64,000 bases of DNA from Bacteroidota bacterium (GTDB lineage: Bacteria; Bacteroidota; Bacteroidia; Bacteroidales; FEN-979), in contig JAPLDJ010000015.1 of assembly GCA_026391805.1 (NCBI GenBank), positions 434,001 through 498,000 of the forward strand, written 5' to 3'. Below, piece after piece: positions 27,143 to 34,248 of this stretch. Within the stretch, counting starts at the first letter, position 1. Each line of letters starts with the position of its first letter. The notes beneath the pieces are model-generated. The model saw nothing but the letters and a program-made list of their open reading frames with translations. It was not told the DNA's origin and did no database searches. The position numbers and the translations under genes are program-made.

Positions 27143-27885
27143 GAGCAGTGAAGTTATTTATACTACTTTTAATTGTTTTTACTTCCTGTAATAACAGCAA
27201 TTCTTTTTCTGTTTCAAAAATCATAGATGGTAATACAGTTGAAATTTCCAATGGACTTGTAGTAAAATTAAACAATGTTTCCCCAACTGCTGAAAATGTT
27301 AAAATACTGGAAAGATATTTAAAGGGTAATATTTATTTATATGATGAAAATAATGATGAAATAACCAAATTTTCATCAGACCAGATTTCAGCAGTCATTT
27401 ATAATTCAGATGGTGATTGTATTAATGATATTATAACAGGGATAAATAAAATAACAACCGCAGAAAAACCAATAATTAAAGACCCGAATAAAGTAACTGA
27501 AACAACAGTTATTAAAATGGAAAGTGAAAATGGGGTATTTAAAGTTCCTGCTGAAATTAATGGAATTTCACTGTATTTTATATTTGATACTGGTGCAAGT
27601 CTGATTTCAATTTCACTAACTGAAGCGAAAAGGTTATTTAATATGGGAAAATTAGAGGAGAGAGATTTTATTGGGAAAAGTAAATTTTCTGATGCAATAG
27701 GAAATATCAGCGAAGGAACTATTATTAATTTGAAGGAGGTTAAAATTGGAGATAGAACCTTAAACAATGTTCAAGCATGCATTATCCATAGTCTAAATGC
27801 ACCATTATTACTTGGTCAATCTGCATTGCAAAAATTTGGTCAGGTATCAATCGACTATGAGAGAAGTGAAATTACATTCAAGTAA
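27139..27885 (+). CDS. lipoprotein with retropepsin-like aspartyl protease domain
   Basis: A 248-residue protein with a lipoprotein signal peptide (F-T-S-C, Cys 17). Residues about 25-95 look like a worn nuclease-type (SNase/thermonuclease) beta-barrel start, V-S-K-I-I-D-G-N-T-V-E-I...V-V-K-L-N-N-V, without its catalytic residues. Residues about 130-248 are a retropepsin-like single-domain aspartyl protease: F-D-T-G-A-S (Asp 150), then V-K-I-G-D-R-T-L-N-N-V, then L-L-L-G-Q-S-A-L, and the closing strand V-S-I-D-Y. This type works as a dimer. It overlaps the MotB-like gene by 4 bases, so it belongs to the machine. It may process envelope proteins; the substrate is unknown. Confidence 0.75.
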   Translation: MRAVKLFILLLIVFTSCNNSNSFSVSKIIDGNTVEISNGLVVKLNNVSPTAENVKILERYLKGNIYLYDENNDEITKFSSDQISAVIYNSDGDCINDIITGINKITTAEKPIIKDPNKVTETTVIKMESENGVFKVPAEINGISLYFIFDTGASLISISLTEAKRLFNMGKLEERDFIGKSKFSDAIGNISEGTIINLKEVKIGDRTLNNVQACIIHSLNAPLLLGQSALQKFGQVSIDYERSEITFK

Positions 27886-27923
27886 ACTGTACTTTAACCG
27901 TAATCTTCCTGCATTCGAGCAAA

Positions 27924-28718
27924 ATGTCTATATTTTTCAAAATTATATTATTCTTCTTCCTTATTTCTACCTTTTCTTGTTCCCCCCCGCAAGTTAAGAA
28001 TCAGGATCAACTTGAAAAAGAAAGAATCTACAAAAACCATATTAAGGTTCGAAAGATGTATTCATTAGAATACAGTGATGGTAGACCAATTGATTCAGTA
28101 ACAAAACTAATAAGTGAGTTTTATTACGACCCAATGGGCAATGAGAAATGCGTCTATAACTGTGAAAACAATCAGCATGAATTAAGAAAAATATGTGAAT
28201 ACGACAAAAATGACAATAAAGTGTTAGAAATATGGCTTGGGATTAAAGAGTTAGTAAAATGGGATTATTACAAGGTTCTGTATACTTATGATTCGTTAAA
28301 TCGAAGAGAATCAATGAGGCTATTTAACACTATTGGAGAATTATATTTTGGACAAATTTATCGGTACGATTATCAAGGTAGACGAGTTTGTGAGATATTT
28401 GTCGATTCTGATACGATTTGTAGAGAAGGAGATTCACTTTTTTATCGATTCGAAAGCAGAGATGTTTTTGAGAAACGGTCATATTCTGGAGGCGATTCAG
28501 ATTCATTAAAATTAGAAAGTCGTATTCTTTACGATTATGATAAAAATCGGAATCTTATCGAGGGGAAATCGTTTAATTCAAATGATGAATTAGTTGCTCG
28601 TACCACTTATAATTATGATTCACATGGATTGAAAGAAAAAGAAACCATATGGGATACAAAGAAAAATCAGCCAAAGACTATTTATACTTATAAATATTTA
28701 AGATATAAAGTGTTCTGA
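27924..28718 (+). CDS. lipoprotein with YD-like repeats
   Basis: A 264-residue protein with a lipoprotein signal peptide (T-F-S-C, Cys 19 or so). The body is built of repeated beta-hairpin units with a Y-D-x-x-G/N-R/N pattern, such as Y-D-P-M-G-N, Y-D-K-N-D-N-K, Y-D-S-L-N-R-R, Y-D-Y-Q-G-R-R, Y-D-K-N-R-N and Y-D-S-H-G-L-K, much like the YD repeats of RHS-type surface proteins. It is a surface or periplasmic protein. It starts 38 bases after the protease gene on the same strand and may be the last member of the operon or a separate gene. Confidence 0.65.
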   Translation: MSIFFKIILFFFLISTFSCSPPQVKNQDQLEKERIYKNHIKVRKMYSLEYSDGRPIDSVTKLISEFYYDPMGNEKCVYNCENNQHELRKICEYDKNDNKVLEIWLGIKELVKWDYYKVLYTYDSLNRRESMRLFNTIGELYFGQIYRYDYQGRRVCEIFVDSDTICREGDSLFYRFESRDVFEKRSYSGGDSDSLKLESRILYDYDKNRNLIEGKSFNSNDELVARTTYNYDSHGLKEKETIWDTKKNQPKTIYTYKYLRYKVF

Positions 28719-28757
28719 TAAACCACATTGAGTAAAAACTTAAAATTAATAATTGAT

Positions 28758-29048
28758 ATGACAAAAGCAGAAATCGTACAGGAAATTGTAAACAAAACAG
28801 GTATCGAGAAAGTCGCAGTACAAACCATAGTTGAAGCCATCATGGATACTATAAAATCCAACATGGTAAAAGGTGAAAACATCTATTTGAGAGGCTTTGG
28901 CACGTTTTTGCTGAAAAAACGTGCTGAAAAGACAGGAAGGAACATCTCAAAAAACACAATCGTGATGATTCCCGCCCACATGATCCCCGCATTTAAACCA
29001 GCCAAGGAGTTTGTCACAGAAATAAAGACTAAGGTTAAGGTCAAATGA
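28758..29048 (+). CDS. HU/IHF-family DNA-binding protein
   Basis: A 96-residue HU-type protein starting with ATG at 28758. The N-terminal M-T-K-A-E-I-V-Q-E-I helix pair, the G-F-G-T-F hairpin near residue 50 and the R-x-x-x-x-T-G-R-N segment of the DNA-binding arm are all clear, followed by the closing P-A-x-x-P-A-F-K-P-A-K-E. HU proteins bend DNA as dimers. It differs from the HU at 30240 in having an I-P-A-H-M-I-P-A arm end, common in Bacteroidetes, and a Lys-rich tail. It lies 39 bases after the lipoprotein gene. Confidence 0.9.
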   Translation: MTKAEIVQEIVNKTGIEKVAVQTIVEAIMDTIKSNMVKGENIYLRGFGTFLLKKRAEKTGRNISKNTIVMIPAHMIPAFKPAKEFVTEIKTKVKVK

Positions 29049-29200
29049 TCTGAAGTCTCGATAATCAATTCCACAATCCACAAAATACTCAAAACCCATT
29101 TAATTCCTTCGGATAACTACATTTATGGATTTGCCAATCTTTCTGGGCTTCTCCATGAAAAGATCGATTGAAAGAAAGTTCAGTCTATGCAATGTGAAAT

Positions 29201-29968
29201 ATGAGAACACTTACAATCCTTTCCATCGTCATTCTCTTGGGTTCCTGCCAGCCCAAGGTACAAAACGGCACCATTCTACCATCTTTGGACAAGAAATCGC
29301 TATACCCAGCTCTGTTCAAGGCGGAACCACGGTACGGATGGTGCCTGTGGAAGCCCACACCAGCGGAAGAGGATTCCAGCAATGTTTCCTCGGACGGTTT
29401 CTGCCATACAAGGCTTGACACTATCCTGAACTATTCGGACTCAGGTGTGAACAAGGCTGTGATAATCTTTGGTACATGTAGGTTTGATGAGAATGGAATG
29501 GTGGATTGTCACGCCTGCGCCCCAATTGTGAGCGTTGCCGTTGCACAGCAGAATAGTGACCATTATTGGCGAATCCAAAGATTTATCAAAAATTTCGGTG
29601 AGCACGGCTCTTGGGGGCAACAGCCCAGATACAGGATTACTAAATTTGGTGGAAATTATTTCCTTGTTGAAGATTGGGGTTATACCAATCAGGGTGTAAC
29701 AGAAAGCTGGAACATTTTCTGGCATTTGCCATCGTTGGTTGAATCGTTGCAGATAGGGGGTGAAGATGATTCAGGGTGGAGAGAGAACGAGAAGCTCGTC
29801 ACCCATTGGGATGAAAGCATTGCAGATGCTTCGGCAAACAAAATCACGAAGGTTCTTGTCCATAAAAAGGGAAAAGTATACGAAGAGAGCAAAGGTCAGT
29901 ATTCCTTCGATTCGACAAGGGTTTATGTACTGGACGATTCCTGCATCTTTAGAACCCTGAAAAAATAG
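29201..29968 (+). CDS. hypothetical lipoprotein, 255 residues
   Basis: Signal peptide with lipobox L-G-S-C (Cys 16). The mature part is rich in Trp, Tyr, Cys and acidic residues, including C-H-A-C at about residues 104-107. I do not recognise the family. The predicted elements are mostly beta strands, consistent with a periplasmic or outer-membrane lipoprotein. Base composition is slightly more GC-rich than the preceding operon. The gene stands alone, with no close neighbour on either side. Confidence 0.65.
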   Translation: MRTLTILSIVILLGSCQPKVQNGTILPSLDKKSLYPALFKAEPRYGWCLWKPTPAEEDSSNVSSDGFCHTRLDTILNYSDSGVNKAVIIFGTCRFDENGMVDCHACAPIVSVAVAQQNSDHYWRIQRFIKNFGEHGSWGQQPRYRITKFGGNYFLVEDWGYTNQGVTESWNIFWHLPSLVESLQIGGEDDSGWRENEKLVTHWDESIADASANKITKVLVHKKGKVYEESKGQYSFDSTRVYVLDDSCIFRTLKK

Positions 29969-30169
29969 GGTAGACGGAACCCAGAACAAAGATTTATCCA
30001 TTTTGATCCCTTCTTATTATTGGGCGAAAGGTCAAGAATAGCTGGGTTTTCTAAAGATGCCTTATAGGGATATCTCTTGAAACCTATGGTATTTGATCGT
30101 TTTGAGAGTGCAAATATTAACAAAACATTCGATTTATCAACAATATAAGGGGTTTTAGGAACAAAAGTC

Positions 30170-30199
30170 TTGACATTCTTCCCAGAAGCCTTATCTTTG
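30170..30199 (+). promoter_or_regulatory. promoter of the HU gene at 30240
   Basis: TTG at 30170-30172, 19 bases, then TATCTTTG at 30192-30199: an exact fit to the Bacteroidetes sigma-70 promoter pattern. The start codon lies 41 bases after the -7 box. Confidence 0.7.
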
Positions 30200-30239
30200 C
30201 AGGGATTTCTATTAATAGTATTAACTTAAACTTGAAAAA

Positions 30240-30512
30240 ATGAACAAGGCACAATTAATCGAATCAATTGCTAAAGAGGCAAAATTGACAAAGGCAGAAG
30301 CCAAAAGAGCACTGGGATCAGTGATTACCGTCACATCAAAAGCCTTAGGCAAAGGCGACAGAGTTGCTTTAGTAGGATTTGGTTCCTTCTCCGTTTCCAA
30401 GAGAGCTGCCCGTATGGGACGCAATCCCCAGACTGGTAAAGCAATTAAAATTGCCGCCAAAAAAGTTGTAAAGTTTAAAGCTGGCGCAGAACTTACCAAA
30501 AAAGTCAAGTAA
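30240..30512 (+). CDS. hup: HU-beta-like DNA-binding protein
   Basis: A 90-residue protein of standard HU length. Features: N-terminal [10 protein letters not shown], the hairpin G-F-G-S-F near residue 47, the DNA-binding arm with R-x-G-R-N-P-Q-T-G-K near residues 60-69, and the C-terminal F-K-A-G-x-E-L motif. It is closer to typical bacterial HU than the one at 28758. It has its own promoter and terminator. It bends DNA and could help the element's recombinases; either that or a general nucleoid role. Confidence 0.9.
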   Translation: MNKAQLIESIAKEAKLTKAEAKRALGSVITVTSKALGKGDRVALVGFGSFSVSKRAARMGRNPQTGKAIKIAAKKVVKFKAGAELTKKVK

Positions 30513-30530
30513 GACCTTACCCCTTGTTAA

Positions 30531-30576
30531 ATAAAAGAGGCTGTCTCAAAAGTTATGAGTCAGCCTCTTTTATTTG
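30531..30576 (+). terminator. Rho-independent terminator after the HU gene
   Basis: AAAAGAGGCTG and CAGCCTCTTTT arms enclose a loop and are followed by an A/T-rich tail ending in TTTGT, about 20 bases after the HU stop. Confidence 0.85.
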
Positions 30577-30635
30577 TATTGGAGGTCAATACAGAAGTCA
30601 ATTAACTACTCAAAAGACAATCCCTGTCGCAGTGC

Positions 30636-30671
30636 AAGACCTCGGTGGATTCATCGAGGTCTTCTTTTTTC
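30636..30671 (+). terminator. second terminator-like hairpin
   Basis: Arms AAGACCTCG and CGAGGTCTT around a 10-base loop, followed by a run of Ts. It lies about 120 bases after the HU gene with no gene between, so it may back up the first terminator or end a short RNA. Confidence 0.6.
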
Positions 30672-30933
30672 TTTATTCATTTTATATATATTTATCGGAA
30701 ATCTTTGAATTAGCTTGAACAGATTATTGTTTATATGTAATCCATCTTGTCTCTTTTAAGTAAGATTCTGCTTTCCCCCATAGAGTTTCATAATTGGATT
30801 GGTTGATAGCACCATCATTTCTCACCTATAATGACCTCCTTCCAACATTTTTGCTAAAATGACCCTTTTTGACCCAAACATTTTAATATATAGATCAAAC
30901 CCATTAATGGGATTAAAAAACAATCGACAAAAA

Positions 30934-31119
30934 ATGACAAAGAGTATTGAAATGAGGCAGAATTACAAGTCATTCAAAATGTACTTGGATAAATCATTAT
31001 CTGAAAAAGTGCATTCTTATGCTCACGAGAATGAAATGAAACTAACGGGGTTACTGCGGCTTGCCCTTAAAGATTTCTTTGAAGCAAAGGAAAACCAGCA
31101 GCAAAAACAAGAAAACTAA
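30934..31119 (+). CDS. ribbon-helix-helix-like DNA-binding protein
   Basis: A small protein of 61 residues if it starts at ATG 30934; in-frame starts at 30859 and 30907 would make it longer. The core S-F-K-M-Y-L-D-K-S-L-S-E-K-V followed by two helices (H-S-Y-A-H-E-N and L-T-G-L-L-R-L-A-L-K-D-F-F) fits a ribbon-helix-helix fold, as in plasmid copy-control and partition regulators. The tail is Gln/Lys-rich. It precedes the ParB-domain gene by 23 bases, so the two are likely one operon and this protein could be its repressor. Confidence 0.65.
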   Translation: MTKSIEMRQNYKSFKMYLDKSLSEKVHSYAHENEMKLTGLLRLALKDFFEAKENQQQKQEN

Positions 31120-31142
31120 CCGTTAGGTCGGGCAAAAAATGA

Positions 31143-32261
31143 ATGTATGAGATGAAAATAGATATTAATTTATTGCATGAAAACCCTTTAAATGCTGAAA
31201 TCTACGGAACGGATGATCCTGCACAACTTGCCGAACTGGTAGATAAGATAAGAGTATCAGAGTATATCAAGCCCTTGATCATCAACCGTAAGTACATAAT
31301 TATTAGCGGTCACAGACGCTTTAAAACAGCCAAGATACTCGGCATGAAAGAAATCGAGGTCGAGATGATCAATAACAAAGATGAAAACCAAGAACTGGAG
31401 ATTTTACTTGCAGAAAATTTTTTCCGTGAGAAGACAACCCTTCAAAAGGTCAGAGAAGCAGAGTACTACCGAATTGTTGAAGAAACAAAGGCGAAGGAAA
31501 GACGAAACTTCATTGGTATGCAGAATCTGGGACAAATTTCAGATAGGGCAAATTTGCCCGAACTCCAAACAACAGGAAGAACAAGAGATATTATATCCGA
31601 AAAAATTGGAATGTCACCAAGATCATATGATAATGCCCGAAAAGTGGTTCAAAAAATTGATGAAGAAGATGACCCAGAAATTAAAGCATTCCTTGAGGGA
31701 ACCCTTAATAATAATAGCGTTAACGCTGCCACCAAGCTCGTAGACAAACCTATGGAGTTTATTCATGAGGTAATTGAAAGAACCAGTGGTGATACAAAGA
31801 ATGTTAGTGCCGTGGTTCGGGAAATTGAAAGTTCAGAATCCTGTGTAAATCAAAAACCTCCAATGGGGCAATATGAAGTCGTCTACATTGATCTTACAGA
31901 ATCTTTCGTACATGATCTCCATAAAATGCAATTTGGGAATCTTATCGCATCTGATTCGGTACTTTTTATCTGGGTTTTCCCTCAAAAATTAGCTCAAGCA
32001 TTCTCGCTAATCCAAAGATGGGGGTTTAAATACCGAAACAGTATGCTTTTGAAAATTGATAATGTTAATGAGGTTTCCTCAGATGGTGCGCTACTATTGA
32101 TTTCAACGAGAGGAAAATGTGCTGTCATGGGTGAGAAAAAACAGCAGAAATCAGGGTTGGTCAAGCCTCCAGAAATTCGGAACTTAATCGAAAAAACCTA
32201 TGCAGGAGATAAGCTGGAGATACTTCCTGATGGATGGCAGATTTGGGGTCGTGTTGAATGA
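31143..32261 (+). CDS. ParB-domain protein fused to a degenerate MT-A70-like methyltransferase domain
   Basis: A 372-residue fusion. Residues 1-95 are a ParB/Sulfiredoxin-type domain: N-P-L-N-A-E at 12-17, the P-L-I-I-N strand, and I-I-S-G-H-R-R-F near 53-60. Residues 95-225 are helical and may bind DNA. Residues about 240-372 follow the layout of MT-A70 adenine methylases: V-V-Y-I-D-L-T, then L-F-I-W-V-F-P, then W-G-F-K-Y-R-N, then K-P-P-E-I-R-N-L-I-E and G-W-Q-I-W-G at the end. The catalytic D-P-P-W, which should follow the first strand, is replaced by D-L-T-E. The methylase part is thus probably inactive and may only bind DNA or SAM. Confidence 0.75.
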   Translation: MYEMKIDINLLHENPLNAEIYGTDDPAQLAELVDKIRVSEYIKPLIINRKYIIISGHRRFKTAKILGMKEIEVEMINNKDENQELEILLAENFFREKTTLQKVREAEYYRIVEETKAKERRNFIGMQNLGQISDRANLPELQTTGRTRDIISEKIGMSPRSYDNARKVVQKIDEEDDPEIKAFLEGTLNNNSVNAATKLVDKPMEFIHEVIERTSGDTKNVSAVVREIESSESCVNQKPPMGQYEVVYIDLTESFVHDLHKMQFGNLIASDSVLFIWVFPQKLAQAFSLIQRWGFKYRNSMLLKIDNVNEVSSDGALLLISTRGKCAVMGEKKQQKSGLVKPPEIRNLIEKTYAGDKLEILPDGWQIWGRVE

Positions 32262-32369
32262 CAGATCATACATGGTTTTAAGGAACATGTGTCAAATTGA
32301 CATAGTTTCGCATTTGGTTCAATTATTGATAACACTAAGACATTTATTATCAATTAAAAAGGAGGTAAA

Positions 32370-32546
32370 ATGTCTGACAATTTACAAAAGAAGAGACCTC
32401 AGGATGCAAGTAGAATTAACGTGCATGAACCATGGGAGGTTAATTATTGGTGCAGTGAATTGGGCTGTTCAAAAGCTCAATTAGTAGCAGCCGTGAATGC
32501 AGTTGGAACTTCAGCGGCAGCAGTGAGAAAGCACCTGAAAAAGTAG
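32370..32546 (+). CDS. DUF3606 family small protein
   Basis: A 58-residue protein preceded by a strong ribosome-binding site, GGAGG, 5 bases before the ATG at 32370. The sequence has the DUF3606 pattern: R-P-Q-D-A-S-R-I-N-V-H-E, E-V-N-Y-W, L-G-C-S-K-A-Q-L-V-A-A-V-N-A-V-G and a C-terminal V-R-K-H-L. The family is widespread and of unknown function. It lies about 110 bases after the ParB-fusion gene and is followed by a clear terminator, so it is probably a gene of its own. Confidence 0.85.
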   Translation: MSDNLQKKRPQDASRINVHEPWEVNYWCSELGCSKAQLVAAVNAVGTSAAAVRKHLKK

Positions 32547-32566
32547 AAACCAACTGCAACAATGAT

Positions 32567-32601
32567 CGAAAGCCATCTTTTGGAGATGGCTTTCGTTTTT
32601 T
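32567..32601 (+). terminator. Rho-independent terminator after the DUF3606 gene
   Basis: Perfect arms CGAAAGCCATCTT-like and GATGGCTTTCG around a short loop, followed by TTTTTTA. Confidence 0.85.
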
Positions 32602-32704
32602 ACGAAATATAAAATTGGCAAAGCCAATGACTTATCATAGTCAATTTCTTCTATCAGAACACTACCCCCATGGTTGAGTCGCTGCATACGTAATATTTTA
32701 CTGG

Positions 32705-33004
32705 TCAGCTCAAGAAAAAGTCCCTGTTCTTCATGATTACTTTAAAAATGTGGTAGTAAATTGATCCAAGGATTGTGAAAACCGCATACTGCAAGAAAGT
32801 GAAAATTCCTATTCTCCACCAAGAAAATTGGAATAGATGTCGGAGTGATTCTTCGGGGTCGTTACTGAATAATATGCGGGTTATCGTGTAATCAAAATAC
32901 AATAAAAAGTAGGAAAAAGGTAAAATTAACAGCAAAATGAAAAAAATCACTCTTAATTTTTGCATACTCTTGTAAGCCTTGATATTCATGATGTTTCTCA
33001 ACAT
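32705..33004 (-). CDS. small two-pass membrane protein
   Basis: A 99-residue protein on the minus strand with two hydrophobic segments, around residues 18-40 (V-I-F-F-I-L-L-L-I-L-P-F) and 68-90 (I-G-I-F-T-F-L-Q-Y-A-V-F-T-I-L-G). Short charged ends follow. No family recognised. It stands alone between convergent and divergent genes; its start could also be the Met at position 6 or 14. Confidence 0.5.
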   Translation of the reverse strand: MLRNIMNIKAYKSMQKLRVIFFILLLILPFSYFLLYFDYTITRILFSNDPEESLRHLFQFSWWRIGIFTFLQYAVFTILGSIYYHIFKVIMKNRDFFLS

Positions 33005-33154
33005 TGGCTCAATTTTTTTTATTCGAAATTATTTCTTACATTTGTGTGATTATCAGAGGATACAGTAAAGGTATCACGAAATTCTGAGAGAAAAAAATTG
33101 GGACGCAATCTGGTTTCAACTTTACCATTTTAATTACTGACTAAAACAGTTCAT

Positions 33155-33463
33155 ATGAGAACTCCAAAGGTTATTTGCCTGATGGTATTGGTATGTATTT
33201 GCCTTTCATCTTCTGGATTTCCCAGTACTATTCAGGATACCATTTCCTATCCACCAAAACCCCCAGAAACAACAACCGAAGAAATGGTCAATGCTGGAAA
33301 GGGACTGGTCAAAGAGACAACTGAACTCAGTAAAGCCATGATTATTGGGGTAAAGGAAGATGGCGGCATCGTGGCAACTATCAGGAAGCACACGAAATTT
33401 TACGGATCAATAGCCATCTTCGGAATCCTTACACTGCTGTGGTTGAAAAACAGAAGGAGATAG
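33155..33463 (+). CDS. small exported protein with C-terminal membrane anchor
   Basis: A 102-residue protein with an N-terminal signal peptide (V-I-C-L-M-V-L-V-C-I-C-L-S) and a C-terminal transmembrane helix (I-A-I-F-G-I-L-T-L-L-W-L) ending in K-N-R-R-R. The middle is proline/threonine- and charge-rich. This looks like a tail-anchored periplasmic protein. It leads a run of four closely spaced genes (gaps of 6, 12 and 35 bases) ending in an AAA ATPase. Confidence 0.6.
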   Translation: MRTPKVICLMVLVCICLSSSGFPSTIQDTISYPPKPPETTTEEMVNAGKGLVKETTELSKAMIIGVKEDGGIVATIRKHTKFYGSIAIFGILTLLWLKNRRR

Positions 33464-33469
33464 AATCCT

Positions 33470-33667
33470 ATGTATGGTTGGAACTTTAGGCAATTGCGAA
33501 AAATGAAGATTGGTGGACTCGAAGCGACATCATTTTCTATTGGGTACGCTTTATTTGCCATAGGAATGGCGAACACAGTATTCAACTCAATCAGGAACAC
33601 CTATATATTATTGATGGCAGCAGGGTACATCCTGATCTGTTTTTGGAAAACTTGCAGACAGAAATAA
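33470..33667 (+). CDS. small two-pass membrane protein
   Basis: A 65-residue protein with two hydrophobic segments (S-I-G-Y-A-L-F-A-I-G-M-A and Y-I-L-L-M-A-A-G-Y-I-L-I-C-F) and basic ends. It starts 6 bases after the preceding gene and ends 12 bases before the next, so it is part of the four-gene operon. Function unknown. Confidence 0.55.
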   Translation: MYGWNFRQLRKMKIGGLEATSFSIGYALFAIGMANTVFNSIRNTYILLMAAGYILICFWKTCRQK

Positions 33668-33679
33668 GGAAGACGGAAG

Positions 33680-34213
33680 ATGGGTAAAAAGACATTCCTG
33701 AGAATTCGGTGGGAAAATGAGGCTGGCGATATGCCCCGCATCATGCTGATGGACGAAACCATCGATCTGATGGAGCTCGTTGAGATAATTCAGGCTAAAG
33801 CAAAAAATCGTGTGATATCCATCACCGAATTCGAGCCTACCGAAAAATATCTTCTGCTTTATGTCGGAATGGATATTATCAGGGGTGGATTCAAAAACAC
33901 ATTGTTTCTTCATCTATCGAATACTTGTACAGAGAAATATGGTTCATCGCTGGCACTCGTTAAGAATTTTGGAAAATTCAGAGAGAACGACCTGATATAC
34001 GATGCCATACGATGCACACTTAATGAGTTCATTGTCAGGGAAGAGGGTCAGCATACGATGTACTTTCAAGAGTTTATTACCGATTCCAATGGGGAGTACC
34101 TCTCCATTCTAAAGGTGATAATTGGCATCTTTCAATCTTTCTCATACCATATTTCTGACAAGGATCACAAGACCGCAATGTTTCAGCGACTCACGGAATT
34201 CTGGGAGAATTAG
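33680..34213 (+). CDS. hypothetical protein, 177 residues
   Basis: A soluble-looking alpha/beta protein with no recognised motif. It lies 12 bases after the small membrane protein gene and 35 bases before the AAA ATPase ATG, on the same strand. The only feature worth naming is a helix-rich C-terminal half that may pair with the ATPase. Function unknown. Confidence 0.6.
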   Translation: MGKKTFLRIRWENEAGDMPRIMLMDETIDLMELVEIIQAKAKNRVISITEFEPTEKYLLLYVGMDIIRGGFKNTLFLHLSNTCTEKYGSSLALVKNFGKFRENDLIYDAIRCTLNEFIVREEGQHTMYFQEFITDSNGEYLSILKVIIGIFQSFSYHISDKDHKTAMFQRLTEFWEN

Positions 34214-34248
34214 GTTCTGGGTCAAAATTGTCCGTTGCAAGCCTCACG

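Noticed and set aside
29125-29418. Plus-strand ORF overlapping the lipoprotein gene
   Set aside because: It runs in another frame of the clear lipoprotein gene at 29201 and has no motif.
30524-30718. Small ORF after the HU gene
   Set aside because: It covers two terminator hairpins and has a poor composition for a protein.
31143-32261. Active adenine methyltransferase
   Set aside because: The DPPW catalytic motif is absent.
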